Shown: positions 10,691 to 23,265 of the stretch, piece after piece
Position numbering within the stretch: the stretch's first letter is position 1
How the letters are laid out: each line of letters begins with the position of its first letter
Assembly: GCF_016545825.1 (NCBI RefSeq)
Contig: NC_052618.1
Span: 6,439,398-6,503,397, forward strand
DNA length: 64,000 bases
Direction: 5' to 3'
Source: Eucalyptus grandis
Taxonomy: Eukaryota > Streptophyta > Magnoliopsida > Myrtales > Myrtaceae
Program-made: the position numbers and the translations under genes
Notes under the pieces: model-generated
What the model was told of the DNA's origin: nothing
Databases searched by the model: none
What the model saw: the letters and a program-made list of their open reading frames with translations, nothing else

Positions 10691-13600
10691 CACCCGCTAA
10701 CCCTTTTAAAAACTGCATGGCTTCACTAAGGAATCCTGTCAAACTCAACTTGAGTGAATGTCATTAGAGACGTCACCAAAAGACGCATTGGCAATATTGT
10801 AGCATTAATTGAACAAGCTAATCAAGCTAAGTCCGACTGTTTTGGAAAAAACATTTGATTTCAATCAGCATCATGAGGTGCAAAATTGTCATCTTGCTTG
10901 TGGATATATCATTAATCATCAAATTCTCTAGGAGTCAAGTTCTTATCAAGACGATCACGACTTGTGAACAAGGCTCATTAAGCATGCCAAACTAGAGCTT
11001 CTTAGTCAGAAAGGGCTTCTCACGCACTTTTGATAAAATGGCTGCTTGATCCCATCCATTCATGTGGGAGATAATCAAGGTTGCGAGGGTATCTCACATA
11101 CCCTAGATCAAAGGCTTTCAGAAACATTCGCGATGAGCACAATATGATCGATCAAAAAGGTCTTTTGAAAAGACCGCAATATAGGCTCGTTTAGGGCTTA
11201 AACAAATGAATTATTGCTTTGAGGCCAGTAAAGGAACACTTGTTGCTATCTTCGTCGGGTTTACAAGTCGAGAATTTGAAAGATAAGACAAGATAGGATT
11301 ACTTCCACTTCTTCAAGCAATAGCTTCTTCGTGGCATTCTCATTTTCACTTAAACCATCCCAATCAGAAGAGACTTCGGAAGAGGGTTGTAATGTTGGCT
11401 CGGGAAAGGCTTGAAAGGCTTAAAATTCTCAAGGGGGTTTTTAAGAGTCAGTGATCATCATAGCATCATGACCGGGTCACTCGACCTTTCGAAGGCATTT
11501 GGCTTTTGAAGCGCTTCACATCTCGAAAGTTTCTTGACTAATCATTTCTACATGAGAGCTTTGCTCCTTTCTCTAATTTCCTTCGCCCTTTGCGATGATG
11601 ATTTTTTCTTTTTTCACCGGCACTTGGATTTTGATAATTTTTCTTTCGCATAAGATATAACCCTTTAGCTCTTTTTCATCGACGGACATTGGCCTTGCTT
11701 TTACCAGGCACACTGTTTTTTCATGCCCCCTAGTTTGTTAAACGTTTTGCTTTTTGAACTTTTGTAGCTCTTATGACTTTCGAGATGCTTTTCACATTTC
11801 CTTGTGATTGTCAATTATATTTGGTCAATTCTTATGCCTTGCCCCAGTGAAGGGAGATGATCATCGCTCGGGATTCAGAAATGAATAATCATGCCCAAAT
11901 TGGTTATAGCAATGGGTATCAGTGTTTAGGTAGAGAAGGAAATGCTCTTCTTCACCTTGGGATGAGTCAAGCTCCGATGAGAATTCCTTTGAAGCTACCA
12001 CAAGAAGATTGATGTAAGTGAAAGTAATAGAATCTTTCTCAACCTTTCATTTTACAACACGACCGTAACCTCCTATGTTGCCCCAATGTAGGGTCGTTCT
12101 CGATAAGGGTACTTTGAAGGATCATCTTTTTTTTTCCAGCCCAAAGGGGTAACAAGAGATCAGTGCAATGATTGGGATTGATGAAGGCAACGCCTTTATC
12201 ATTTCTATCTTTGCGCTCAATGCGAATAAATCATTCGTCCTAAGAGAAGGTCTCTTTTCACTCAACTCTCAAAAGTGTTTGAATAATGCTCAACTCTCAA
12301 AAGTGTTTAAAGGACGTGTTTGGAAATGAGCTTGCCTTTCTTCATCCTAAGCACTTCTTGTTTGGCATGGTTAACATTTCCATTTCACTCTGCCGAGATC
12401 ATTCGAGTATATCAATCTCCATAGGAAATTTTGATTCAAAATGAATAATCCACAAGACAAGAAAACAATTTTGAGATAGAAAGGATGCTCAAAAGGTTTG
12501 TTATTTTTTTCTTTTCTCAATTATCATTCATTTTTTTTCTTGTCTTTAGAAAAGCCCAAAAGTTCTCTTTGTAATGGAAATTCTCTTTCTTTCTTTTTTT
12601 TTACTTAAAAAAAAAAAAGACTGAGAAGAAGGGTATTTACTTGCAACATGGCGACCCGATAATCCTGTAAAGAATGTAGAAGAATATGTTAGTGCAAAGA
12701 TCCTTAGGGATTAAAATGTTGGAAACGATACATTATTAACCTTCACTCGCTTTCATCCTTTTGGTGCTAACATCTCTTGGATTCACCTTCATGGGTATTT
12801 GGTAACTCAACAATACCCTTCCCCTGCATTCGCCTTTAAGTGTTTGATGTTTTCTTGATTCCTTGGTAGAAGGCACTGCTTCTGCGGTCAAGTGTAACCC
12901 TTTTTTTTTTATCACCCTGTAAGAAAGGGAGATGAAATGAGTTATCTCTATTCTTAGTTAGGTTCAACTAAGGAACGATACATCCTTCTTGATGAATCTG
13001 ACAATGTTGTTCTAGCACATTTCATTGGTGGGGAGATGAGAGATTTTTTTTTCTAAATCAAACGTTGCTCTGCCACTCTTTATTTGACAATCCTTTGTTA
13101 TGTTCGAACCTATCCTGTATCAAAGAAAATGACATGTCATTTTTTTTATGTTGAAGAGAAATCAAGTTTAGGAATGAGATACATCCTTTTCAAAGTCAAG
13201 CAATCAACATCCCAATGTATCTCTCATGGAGGAAGGGATAATATTGCCCATCTGTTTCATCATTTGAATATTTCTTTGTTTAAGATGAACATGACTCAAT
13301 AGTGCTCCATCACATTTGTTGGAACGTTACAAAACTTGGTACTCTTGATGTCTCCTTGACAATGAAAAGAAAATCAAGTTAGAAACGGTATCAGAAATGA
13401 ATAATTGCAATCAATACAGTTTACTCTTCCTTCGAATTCGCCCTTTTAGATATTTGGCAACTCCTTTCATTCGTCTCAGCATACAAAGTGAACGAGATCG
13501 ATGGGCTATTTTGGCACCTAAGGCATCTCCAAATAAAGAAACTACTCTGAACGGAATTCCATTACATTTCGCCTCTATTGAAAGATTGGCGCCAATGAAG

Positions 13601-15295
13601 CATCGACGCAATCTTGCTCCTTGAGTTCCATGAGCCCAAAAAAATGACTACGTGAAGAGAGGGCATTAAACAAATTTTTCTTGAGATTCATTTTGGAAGG
13701 TAAATGTATAGGTTCACTTAAAACACTTCTGAATTTTTTCTGCTTTGTTTTGTTTTGTTTTTTGTTTTTTGTCCTTTTTTTTTAAAAAAAATGATGATTT
13801 TCATGAAATTGAATTCCATCATAAAAAATGTGAGCCGCGCGATTTACAAAAGCAACAATAGGATTCGCAATCAAAACTCAAAATGGAAAACATGTTTCTT
13901 AACAAGAATAAGAACATTGATAAAATACAAGAAACTCTTGTATAGATAAGAGTAAAAATTAACTCTTGTCCTAATGTCAAGGAGCACCACGCAAAACCTG
14001 CAAAAAGATGACAATGTTAGTATGTGAATGGGAAAAAATGATATCTCAATGGGATCGCTTCTTACAATAAAATCGAGACGACGGTACATGTCCCATAATC
14101 ATTATTACGAGGTTTTAGTATTTCGCCAGGATTTTATTATAAGAAAAGGCATCATTAAAATAATCATTCCATGGCCATCAATCGAATGTCCACCTTTATT
14201 TCAAAAAGTTTCATATGCAAAAGTGTCATTGATTTTTGAAAGATTGATTTGTAATTTTACTCCTAGAAAAATGAAGTGATTTCTATTTTGAGAAATTTGT
14301 ACACAAAATGATTTGCACTCTAGTCCCAAAATGAGAGAATGAGAGAATTTGATAAATAATAATAAAAAAATGCAATTTCAATTTTTGTGCCCCAATATAA
14401 AATCACAACTTGAATTTTTTTTCAAAATGATTTCGAGCCCATAACTTGAAATTTAAACAAAACCACGTGTTCAATAGGGCCAAATCAAAGTGTTTAGAAC
14501 TTGTCTTTAATGTTCACTATCAAAAGTGACTGCCAATTTTTTTTTTTTTTGTTAATCATAAGCCTACATCGCCGAGGGCATTTGATTGATTTCCGCAAAT
14601 TTCAAGATGAAAATGTAATACAAAGTGGGCAAATAAAAAGGAAAATGATACTTATAATGGGTGCCAACCTTTGTCTCTGTTTCTTTTTTTCTTTTTTCTT
14701 TTTTCAATTACATAGACATGCACATGGAATGTGGTTCGATTTCTACTCTATAGGGCTCAAAATGAAGCCATAGGATCATCGGATTGAACCAACAAGATCG
14801 TGGTTGGGTCGGGTTACCCATGACTCCGACTTCATCAAAGAACCAACCCATGTCGCATGCTCGCAGACCGGGGTGGGTACCTTCGACGTGAAGAAAGAAA
14901 TTTTGGGGTAGAGGTGGGCGACTCGTACTATGTGGTTGTAGTCGGAGTGGTATCCACCTCAACACCATCCTAAGTGATCCTATGCGGCCCGGGTTCAGCG
15001 GCAGGTTGTGTGTGTTAAAGTGTAGTGCAATGCCGGGGATGCAGGCATGACAATTTATAAGCAATCAACACTTCATATATGAAAAATAAACCATACATTC
15101 CTACATCTCCCCGCAAGACAAAGGTGAGCAAACACTTCCCCTTATACCTCCCATTCTGAAAAAAACATTTAACACCTACAATGTTAGGGGCCTACCTGGA
15201 ATCCTCGCTGCCAAACAAAAATAATTTTGAACAAGATTAATTTTGGCTTAAGTCCTTTAAGGTTTAAAACCAAGTCCCCGGCGGAGTTGCCAAGC
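10691..15295. other. Non-coding interior of the LARD element
   Basis: 4.6 kb of AT-rich DNA with poly-T and poly-A runs. No frame with a recognisable domain was found on either strand. The three modest frames at 13084-13302, 13397-13624 and 14028-14279 (plus strand) have no motif I know. The last ~500 bp (14780-15295) are GC-richer and lead to the LTR junction. Confidence 0.6.
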
Positions 15296-17811
15296 TGTCG
15301 CGACCTACCCTCGGGGAGAGGGAACAAGTTTAGGAGTATTGCCCAAAGGACGGGCCTAAGGCCCATGATTGGGCGCGGGCTCTCCCAAGCCCATACCCCG
15401 CGTGACGCTGTGATATTTTTCATTAATTTTGCACAAAAGGAGTCGCCACTAGCCTATTGGGGTCGGCTAGAAACCAAGTGAGGCATAGGAGCGTACCTCA
15501 CTTCCTACGCAACCAGAGAATCTAGGTTCGGGGACTTGATTACACTAATTAACTAATTAGTGCCCTTTCGGTACCTAATCTTGTTCATTTTAACAAAATG
15601 ATTTTCGGCAGGCAGTTTGAATTGATTTGATACTTATCCATTAACATATGAGGTGATCATGCGGGTGCGCAATCATTAAAGTAATAATCATAACTATCAA
15701 GATTCTAATTGTCATAAAATTAAACACATGCAATCAAACATAATTAGATTTGCAAATAAAACATGCAACATAATCAATATACGAGCACATAAAGGTCTAA
15801 TTATGCTAAATTGGCAATACATGGCAAATCCAAATCAAACCCCATCATTTTTGGATTTTCGAAATTTTTAATTTTTAATTTTTTTAATTTTTTATAAAGA
15901 AAAATAACTATTTTCTAATTTTTAAATTTTTTTAAATTTTTTTAAATTTTTTTAATTTTTAGTTTTAATTTTTTAAAGAAAATATTTTAAAATTTTTAAA
16001 TTAATTTTTGATTTAAAAAGGTGAACCGGGTCGGGTTCGGTTCGACCCGACCCGGCCAACGCGGATCGGGTTCGGTCCAAATGGGGCCGGCCGAACCGCC
16101 CGACTAGCCTTGGTCGCCTTTCTTCGGTTCGGATTGGGCCCAACCAACGGGCCCACTCTGTCCAATCTCTTTTATTTTAAAAATGAAGCCCATAACTCCT
16201 TAAGTTCCTAAGCCCACTAGTCCATAAGTCCCTAAAAGCCCAAAAGCCCAAAACCAACCCAAATAGCTTAGAAACCCTACCCGGTTCGCGACCCGTGTTC
16301 GATCCGTTTCTTTTGGCCGAAACCCTAGGGTTTCTTGGCAGCGTTGGCAGCGGCGGCGAAGGTGATTTGGACGGCAACAGCGGTAGTACGACAGGCGGCG
16401 GCGTCGACATGGCGGTGACTGGCGGAGACGCCGTTAGGAGCGGCAAAGACGTGGCGAGGGCCGGTGCGGGCTCGCTGGGGTGGCTGGCGAGGCAGCTCGA
16501 ACGACGCGGGTTGAGGGCGGTGATGGGTGAGTGACGGCACCGCTGCATCGTGGGGTTCGAATGGCAACTAGAGCGGGACGGCGGCGGCAGGCACTGGTGG
16601 TGGTGCGGAGTTCGATCTACTCCCAAATCTGGTTTGTCTCCGGCTGGTTCGACATCGGGAGCAGCGGCGGCGGGTACTGTTGGTTTGCGAGCAGAGCGTG
16701 GTAGGTCGTCGCGAGCGGAGGCATCAGGTCGTTGCGGCTGTAACAGGCGCGGAGCGACGGCCTTTGGCGTTAAGGCGGGCGTGTCGGTGGCGAAGGTGAT
16801 TCGAACGGCAACAACATGACAAGACGACGGACGGCGGCGTCGGCACGGCGGTGATCGCAGAGACGCCGCTAGGAGCGACAGCGTGTGGCGAGGGCTGGTG
16901 CGGGGCTCGCTCGGCGATGGCTGGCGAGGTAGCTCGGACGGCGTCGGGTTGAGGGCGGTGATGGGTGAGTGACGGCACTGGCTGCAGTGGGGGTTCGAAC
17001 AAAGAACTAAAGCATGACGGCGGCGGCAGCCAGCCTAGCGGTGCAGCGGAGTTCGATCTACTCCCAAATCTGGTTTGTCTCCGGCTGGTTCGGCGTCGGG
17101 AGCAGCGACGGCGGGTACTGTTGGTTCGCGAGCAGAGCGCGGCAGGTCGTCGCGGGCGGAGGCGTCAGGTCGTCGCGGCTGTAATAGGCACAGGAGCGAC
17201 GGTCTCTGGTGTTAAGGTGGGGCGTGTCGGTGGCGCGAGTGCGACGACGCGACGAAGAGGCGAGTGCGATCGTCGGGCATTGGGCGCATTCGAAGGGCTG
17301 CACGAGGAGGCGTCGCTCAGAGAGGGGGCTACCGAGTCAAGCGGTGGTGAGGTCGGCGTCGGTCGAGCGCCGCTCCCGCCGGCAGCGCGTTGGCGGCAAT
17401 GCCGCTGCTTCACCTCGAACTCTCTCTCTCTCTCCTCCCTTCTCTCTCTCTCGAGTTCTCCGTTCTCGGTCTATGTTTTTCATTTTTCCCCCTTCAAACT
17501 CTGTCTCTCTCTCTCTCTGCCGAGCTCTCCCTGTGTTCCCTTCTCCTTTTTGACTTTTCGGTCCCTCCTGTCTCCATCCCCCTCCCCTATGCTATTGCTA
17601 GGGTTTCACCGAAAATGGAGGAGGGAGAAAGCGGCATGGGCCGGGCCAAGGCGAAATCCGGCCCGGCCCCTTCCATGTCTTATTTTTTCTATTTTTTGTT
17701 GTTGTTTTTTTTTCTTTGTTTGTTTTGTTTTCATTTTTTTTAAACGACTAATTCCTAATTTTGTAGACAATTAAATCCTAAATGAAAAATGGGAAAATTT
17801 AGGTGTCAACA
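15296..17811 (+). repeat. 3' LTR of the LARD element
   Basis: 2516 bp, the same start and end words as the 5' LTR and the same internal ~430-bp duplication (units near 16447 and 16880). That duplication therefore predates this insertion. A 269-codon frame (16965-17774) lies wholly in the GC- and CT-rich LTR and has no protein features. Confidence 0.9.
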
Positions 17812-17816
17812 CACGA

Positions 17817-18400
17817 GCATCGTCGACAGTCATGGAGCAAGTTGCTAAAGGATAAGGATGTCTAGGGGAAAGAAACACGTGAAGATTGCAAAGAGCAATG
17901 CCCAAGAAGGAACAACCGATTAAGGAATATCGACTCACTATAAATACCATAGTTTCTCCACTGAGAAGGCCCCCGCACGAAAAACACAACAATTGTCTTT
18001 ATTTTATTTTTACTTTATCACATCTTAGTTGTAGCTTTCAAGATTCCTATTGATGATTAGATTCTGACGTGTATCTCCGTTCGATTCAACATTGTCGATT
18101 AAATTCCAATCTTGTTCCACAAAGTTCAATGTCGTTGATTATATTCCAACGTTGTGCTTATATACAGAAGTATTGTTGTTGATTTGGTTCCGCCTTTACA
18201 CCTAAAACAATCCGTGACATTGATTAAATTCCATCATAGTTTGAATCCTGAACATAGGTTGTCTAACCATGTGTGCTCATATTACGTCATTGATTAAATT
18301 CTAGCGTAATTTGTGTTCAGTTGCTTATTGTCTTTGAGTCATTTGGGCATAAGTTGTTAAGGCTGTATATTCAAGTTGAGAATAAAACTCCATTTTGCAT
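17817..18400 (+). other. Possible LTR fragment forming the LARD insertion target
   Basis: From about 17940 there is CTATAAATACC, a TATA-like box. It is followed by degenerate direct repeats of the words GATTAAATTCCA and CATTG (about 18040-18320). This looks like the U3-R part of an older LTR, so the LARD may be nested in another element. No partner LTR was found. Confidence 0.3.
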
Positions 18401-19600
18401 TTGACAATTTCTGTCCAAACTCAACATAGAACCTGAGTCTCTCATAATAAAACCAAAATGCAGTGTTTGGTGAAAGGTTATTCACAAGAATTAGAACTGG
18501 TGAAACAGCTCTTGAACGAATATCAGAAGAAAAATACCAATCTTTTCCAAAGTAAACCAATCTTCCAACTCGTCACTCCTTATAAGTAAATTTCCAGCCA
18601 TTACAAAATGGCAGGCTTGGCCAAATTATTTCTCACCACGAGCTCAGACCAACTTGTTAAATTAAAACTCAGAATCATCAATTTAAACTTATCCATCACC
18701 GGTTCAATGCAATATATGAGTTAAGCTATATGATAAATGCTCCTAAAAAGTAAAAAATATATGCAATTTAACTAATATATTTTTTTGTATAAGGACTGGG
18801 GTCGATCCCTAATTTTTATACGTAATAAATAACTAATTGGGTTGTCAAAATTTATATATTAACATAATCAAAGAGTAGTAAATGCTCCATCCAAACTTTT
18901 ATGCAACAAAACTTATACTATATTTAATCCATATTGCTTTTGAAACATGAGTTTACAAACTCGAAAAATTAAAAAAAAAAAAAAAAAAAAAACATCACTT
19001 ACCTGGGAATACTTACAACCAAATAACAAAGATTACTTGGACCATTGAAGTCGTAATCCTATCAAATAAACGAAAAGTAGCGTTAAAGTTAAGTAAAACG
19101 CTACCTTAACTATGAATAAGCTAAACTAAACTTACTCGCTAATAAAATGACTTCTATGCACTAATAAGACTATTGTCCAAAGCAAATATTCAAAACTGTC
19201 TTTGATGCGGAGTTTGAGCGTGAAATTTTACAAATGCTCACTACGGGTGGAACAAAAACCTCAAGGACAGCCGATCATAGCAAAAAACTGCTAACGCATA
19301 GAACAACCACTAGTAATACAAATGACCACTCGCACGACAAACTTTCTTGCCCCATAAGCCTTTTCATCGAACTCGGTTTCAAGAGAGTTTATAGTCAAAA
19401 GAAAGACCTTTCGAATTACTAGAAGACCCATAACTTGGCTGACCCAAATTTATTCAGCAATCGAAAAAATTCCACCCGAAAGCTGTTGGTCAAGTATGGT
19501 TCATCACACACGTATTTTCGAAATTTCATTTTGGACAATCATAAAGTCCAAATCGACTTTTGTAAAATTTTACAACTTTACAATACTCTAAACTATCAAA
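18401..19600. other. AT-rich intergenic DNA
   Basis: No recognisable gene. It contains a run of about 22 A at 18970-18991 and the phrase GGGGTCGATCCC near 18789. Two short frames (19234-19422 and 19435-19632, plus strand) lack any motif. Confidence 0.4.
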
Positions 19601-22119
19601 ACTCCATGATTTGTCAGTTTAACAACTTTTAAATTTAACCTAGCAGCTTAGAAATCACAATAATCTGAAATTCGGGCTGGTCTTCAAAAAATCCGTTCGA
19701 TTAGATGAATAAAAGACTTACCGAAAGTTATGAATCGAAGAAAATCCGATTGGGTGAACTCTCCGAGGCATCTATGCATGAACTTTTCCTTTCTCTTTCC
19801 TTTTGCATCTCCCTTCTTTCTTCTTTCTTTCTTTCATTCTTTTCCCTTTTTTCCTTCGTGCGTGCACAGAACTTTTATTTGAGCAGAGGGCGTCCCTTCT
19901 CTCCTTTGTTGACTGGTCAACTTTCTTTTTCTTTTGACTTGTTGACCAGTCAAATAGTCAGACGCTCAAATATTACAAGTGAAGCTTCGGGGAAGGGGGC
20001 AGATAGGAGGAGAAAGTGACCGTGGGTGGTCATATTTATGGGAAGTCCATCCTTCCGATTTTAAATGAAGGGAAAAATGAAAGAGAGAAAGAGGAAGTTT
20101 GACTGAGAATTGGAAAAGCCGAATAGGATTTTCTCAGTCAAGACCGGTCCTTGATCGGATCACTATTCCCAGTTCAACACACCTAGCAAGGACAGTCCAA
20201 TGGCTGACTGTTCCTCTTCTTCAAGATTGATTCACAAGTCGATGCAATAAATCATAATTTCAAGAGAGCGGATCATATTTAATTGCTTGATATGATAATC
20301 CGATGCACTCATTTATAAATTGGGTTTGTTAATTATTCTTAGGGGATCTAACATTATATTGTTCTTAGATATGGAGGGTTCTTGCGAGGATGATAGTGAT
20401 GATATGTGAAATTGTATAAAAGCAGTCAAAAATTGGACCTATTGGCGATGAAAGATGAGAGAGAGAGGGGGGGAGATGGTGATGACCAAGAAGCTTCAAA
20501 CCTTGTTCCGCGTTGTTGCTAACCCTTTGCCCCCACCTTCCAAGCAAAGCTAGAATTTCACCCATCCATAAAATAATCAAACAGGAAAGCTAGACATATT
20601 AATATACAAATGCTTGTGAATATATACAATTTTGAAAAGCAGTCAAAGATAGGAGCTACAACAAACGGTTACCCTATATTTAACCAACTATCTCAGAAAT
20701 GACAAGAATCTGAAATTAAGTAATTTCAAAAATCTCTTCGAGTAGATGAACAAAGGCTATAAGCACTTATCGGGCGTTACGAATTGAAATAGATCCAACT
20801 TGGAGAGCTCTCTGAAAAGTGTATGCGTGAACTTTCCTTTCTCTTTCCTTTTCGCTCTTGCTTCTTTCTTCTTTCTTTCTTTTATTCTTTTCTTTTTCTT
20901 CTTCCTGCGTGCACTGTGCTTTCATTTGAGCCGTGGGCGTCCCTTCTATCGTTTGTTGACCTGGTCAACCTTTCTTGTCTTTTCTTTTTGCCCTTTTGAC
21001 TTGTTCACCAGTCAAATGCTCAAATGCTCAAATAATACAAGTGAGACCCCAAGGAAGGGGGCGGGGGGAGGAGATAGTGGCCGTGGGTGGTCATATTTTT
21101 GGGAAGTCTGTCCTTTCGATTTTAAATGAAGGCAAAAGGAGAAAGAGAGAGGAAGTTAGACTGAGAAATGAAAAGGCCGAGAAGGATTTTCTCAGTAGAT
21201 CGGCCTTTGGTCATAACCATAAGAATCAAGGTGAGCACGGTTAGGGTGGACAAACTCCATCTTGGAACTGGGAATCACCGAGTGAATTCATGGAATCGGT
21301 CCCATCAAGCTTCACACATTCAAAACAACATTTTCCAACAATCTAAAGTACAGCAAAAAAAAAAAAAAAAAAATCCCTATTCTTAATTGCAAGATCAATA
21401 GAAATATTGAGCTCATATTGTAAATTGAGAGTCAAGTCCATGAATAAGAGATAGACAAATGACTTAGATAAGGTGAGAGTGAGACGATACGACATTCAAT
21501 CAATAGGTGATGAGTTTCGAATAAGGGATTTTAGGGTTTTCATCTTTCTTAAAAATTGTCATAAATTTTTCTTAAAATTATACATATATATATAATATTA
21601 CTGTTCTGGTCCGAGTAGGCAGTTTTGTGCCTAGAACCGTGAACTGACCGGTACCCATTGGTTCGCCCGATTTGATCTGATCCAGGGCTATTCCCAATTT
21701 CTTTGCACACCCCTACATAAGATTATCATTCCCACTTTAACACAACTAGCAGGGACAGTCCAATGGCTGATCGTATCTCTTCTTCAAGAGTTGCACCAAA
21801 ATAGTGGATCCCATATTAGTCTCTTTTCTAACATCCTTTTGAAAGCATAGAAATTTTCGGGCTTACAAGATTGATTCACAAGTGGTTGCAATAAATCGTA
21901 AGTTCGAGTGAGTGGACCATATTTAATAGCTTAATATGATAATTTGATGTGCTATTTTATGAATTGGCTTTGTGAATTACTCCTAGCGGATCTAATATTA
22001 TATTATTCTTAGATATGGAGGATTATTGCGAGGATGATGGTGATGGTGATGGTGTGTGAAAAGGTAGATACAATTTTGAAAAGCAGTCAAAGATTGGGGC
22101 TATTGCCGATGGAAGATGG

Positions 22120-22164
<45 letters not shown>

Positions 22165-22310
22165 TGATGACCAAGAAGCTTCAAACCTTGTTCCTCGTCG
22201 TTACTGCCCCACTGCTCCCAACTTCCAAGCAAAGCTAGAATTTCTCGCATCCATTCATAAAATAATCAAACAGGAAAGCTAGACAAATTAATATATGAAT
22301 GCTTGAGATA
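19600..22310 (+). repeat. Diverged tandem duplication, ~1.0 and ~1.6 kb
   Basis: Copy 1 (about 19630-20620) and copy 2 (about 20680-22300) share blocks in the same order: AGAAATSACAAKAATCTGAAA, a CT-rich run followed by GGGCGTCCCTTCT, TTGACC/GGTCAA words, GACAGTCCAATGGCTGA, AATATGATAAT, then GATGGTGATGACCAAGAAGC with CTTCCAAGCAAAGCTAGAAT. Copy 2 has ~400 bp of extra AT-rich DNA (21330-21720). Conservation of the last block in both copies hints at an old exon or promoter, but no protein is recognised on either strand. Confidence 0.6.
22124..22160 (+). repeat. (GA)n microsatellite
   Basis: An uninterrupted run of GA dinucleotides. The matching place in the other duplicate (about 20458-20475) has only a short GAGAGAGAGGGGGGG run. 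Confidence 0.9.
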
Positions 22311-22587
22311 GAATGGGAAAGCATTAAAGAAATGGGGAAGACATCATATTGACGCTGGCTTGGAACCTTTGCTTATTTTGACAGTGACAGATCGTTTCTT
22401 AAACGAATGATCAAACGACGTGGCATTTGTTTTGGGCACATGTGGGTCCCCAAAAATTAATGGGAAAAGAAAGTTTCATTTCAAACCATTACTTGGATTT
22501 TAATAAATCTCATTTTGTCCACCTAAAAGGGTTCTTGTTTGGAACTTGAATCTCAATTTTATTATGCAGACCGGAAACGGCGGTGAT

Positions 22588-23265
22588 ATAAAAAATAGAA
22601 TAATTACAATTTTTTTAAACCTATCATATTTTATTAATACATTTATAAATATTTTAATTGTGTTAATTAAATCCAAAATATTTTTACATTTTATCAATTG
22701 AGTTTATCTAATCAATTTTGACTTCAAATCTTTGACGTAAACATAAACTAACGTGGAGCTCGAATACTTTTTAATAATGTATTTTTTGATTTTATAATTA
22801 TTTTTAAAATTTTATTTTCATTTTCCTTTTCTCATTTCTTCTCTTCTCGTTCTTTTATTTTTTTAAATTTTTTTTTTATTGTGGCTAGCATAGGTTGCGG
22901 CACCCTTGTCCAGATTTAAGTGAGGCCATCGCAGCCATGAGCAAGCCTTGTTGCCTTCGTCCATCGACAAGGGCCCGATGACCCTCGTTAGTCACAATAA
23001 TAAAAATAACAAAGAATGAAAAGATAAGAAAATAAAAAAAATTTAAAAAAATCGAGAAAAATAAAATATTATTAAAAATTGTCCGTGTTAGGGTTGGCCA
23101 TGCCATATAGAATGATCGGTGTCCAAATAAGTGATTTCTGGTCAAAATTTGTTGGATGAACTTAATTAGCCATAGGTGAAAAAAATTTAAGCCTGAATTG
23201 GCACAATTAAAAGATTAATGATTGAATTGGCATAAATTTAGGACTTTTTTGGTAATTTTTCTATA
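22588..23265. mobile_element. Diverged long-TIR MULE-like element (family of 34133 and 56316)
   Basis: The left arm reads ATTACAATTTTTTTAAACCTATC and later ATCAATTGAGTTTATCTAAT. The right arm carries AATTGGCACAATTAAAAG and TTTAGGACTTTTTTGGTAAT, its inverted counterpart. Between them are poly-T, a short GC-richer core (22885-23000), poly-A, and AATATTATTAAAAATTGTCC. This is the architecture of the two better preserved elements. The ends and target duplication are too decayed to fix exactly. Confidence 0.55.

Larger units (their letters stand above)
6858..17811 (+). mobile_element. Complete non-autonomous LTR retrotransposon (LARD type), TSD CACGA
   Basis: Two long direct repeats (6858-9327 and 15296-17811) start TGTCGCGACCTACCCTCGGG and end TTTAGGTGTYAACA. 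The whole is flanked by CACGA (6853-6857 and 17812-17816), a 5-bp target duplication. The internal 5.97 kb has no gag, protease, RT, RNase H or integrase signature in any frame. It is made of minisatellites (9.5-10.7 kb) and unique AT-rich DNA. Large LTRs with a non-coding interior define LARDs, which move with proteins supplied by other elements. The sequence just after the 5' LTR (GCTACCCCTCTTTGAATGGG) does not begin with the usual TGG of a tRNA primer site. The 3' interior ends CCCCGGCGGAGTTGCCAAGC. Confidence 0.9.

Noticed and set aside
10691..15295. Searched for gag-pol remains in the LARD interior
   Set aside because: No CCHC knuckle, D(S/T)G protease, YxDD or integrase HHCC/DDE pattern was visible in any frame by eye.
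16965..17774. Long GC-rich plus-strand frame of 269 codons
   Set aside because: It lies wholly inside the 3' LTR of the LARD, overlaps frames on both strands, and is Gly/Ala/Arg- then Ser/Leu-rich from a CT run. The 5' LTR equivalent is broken.
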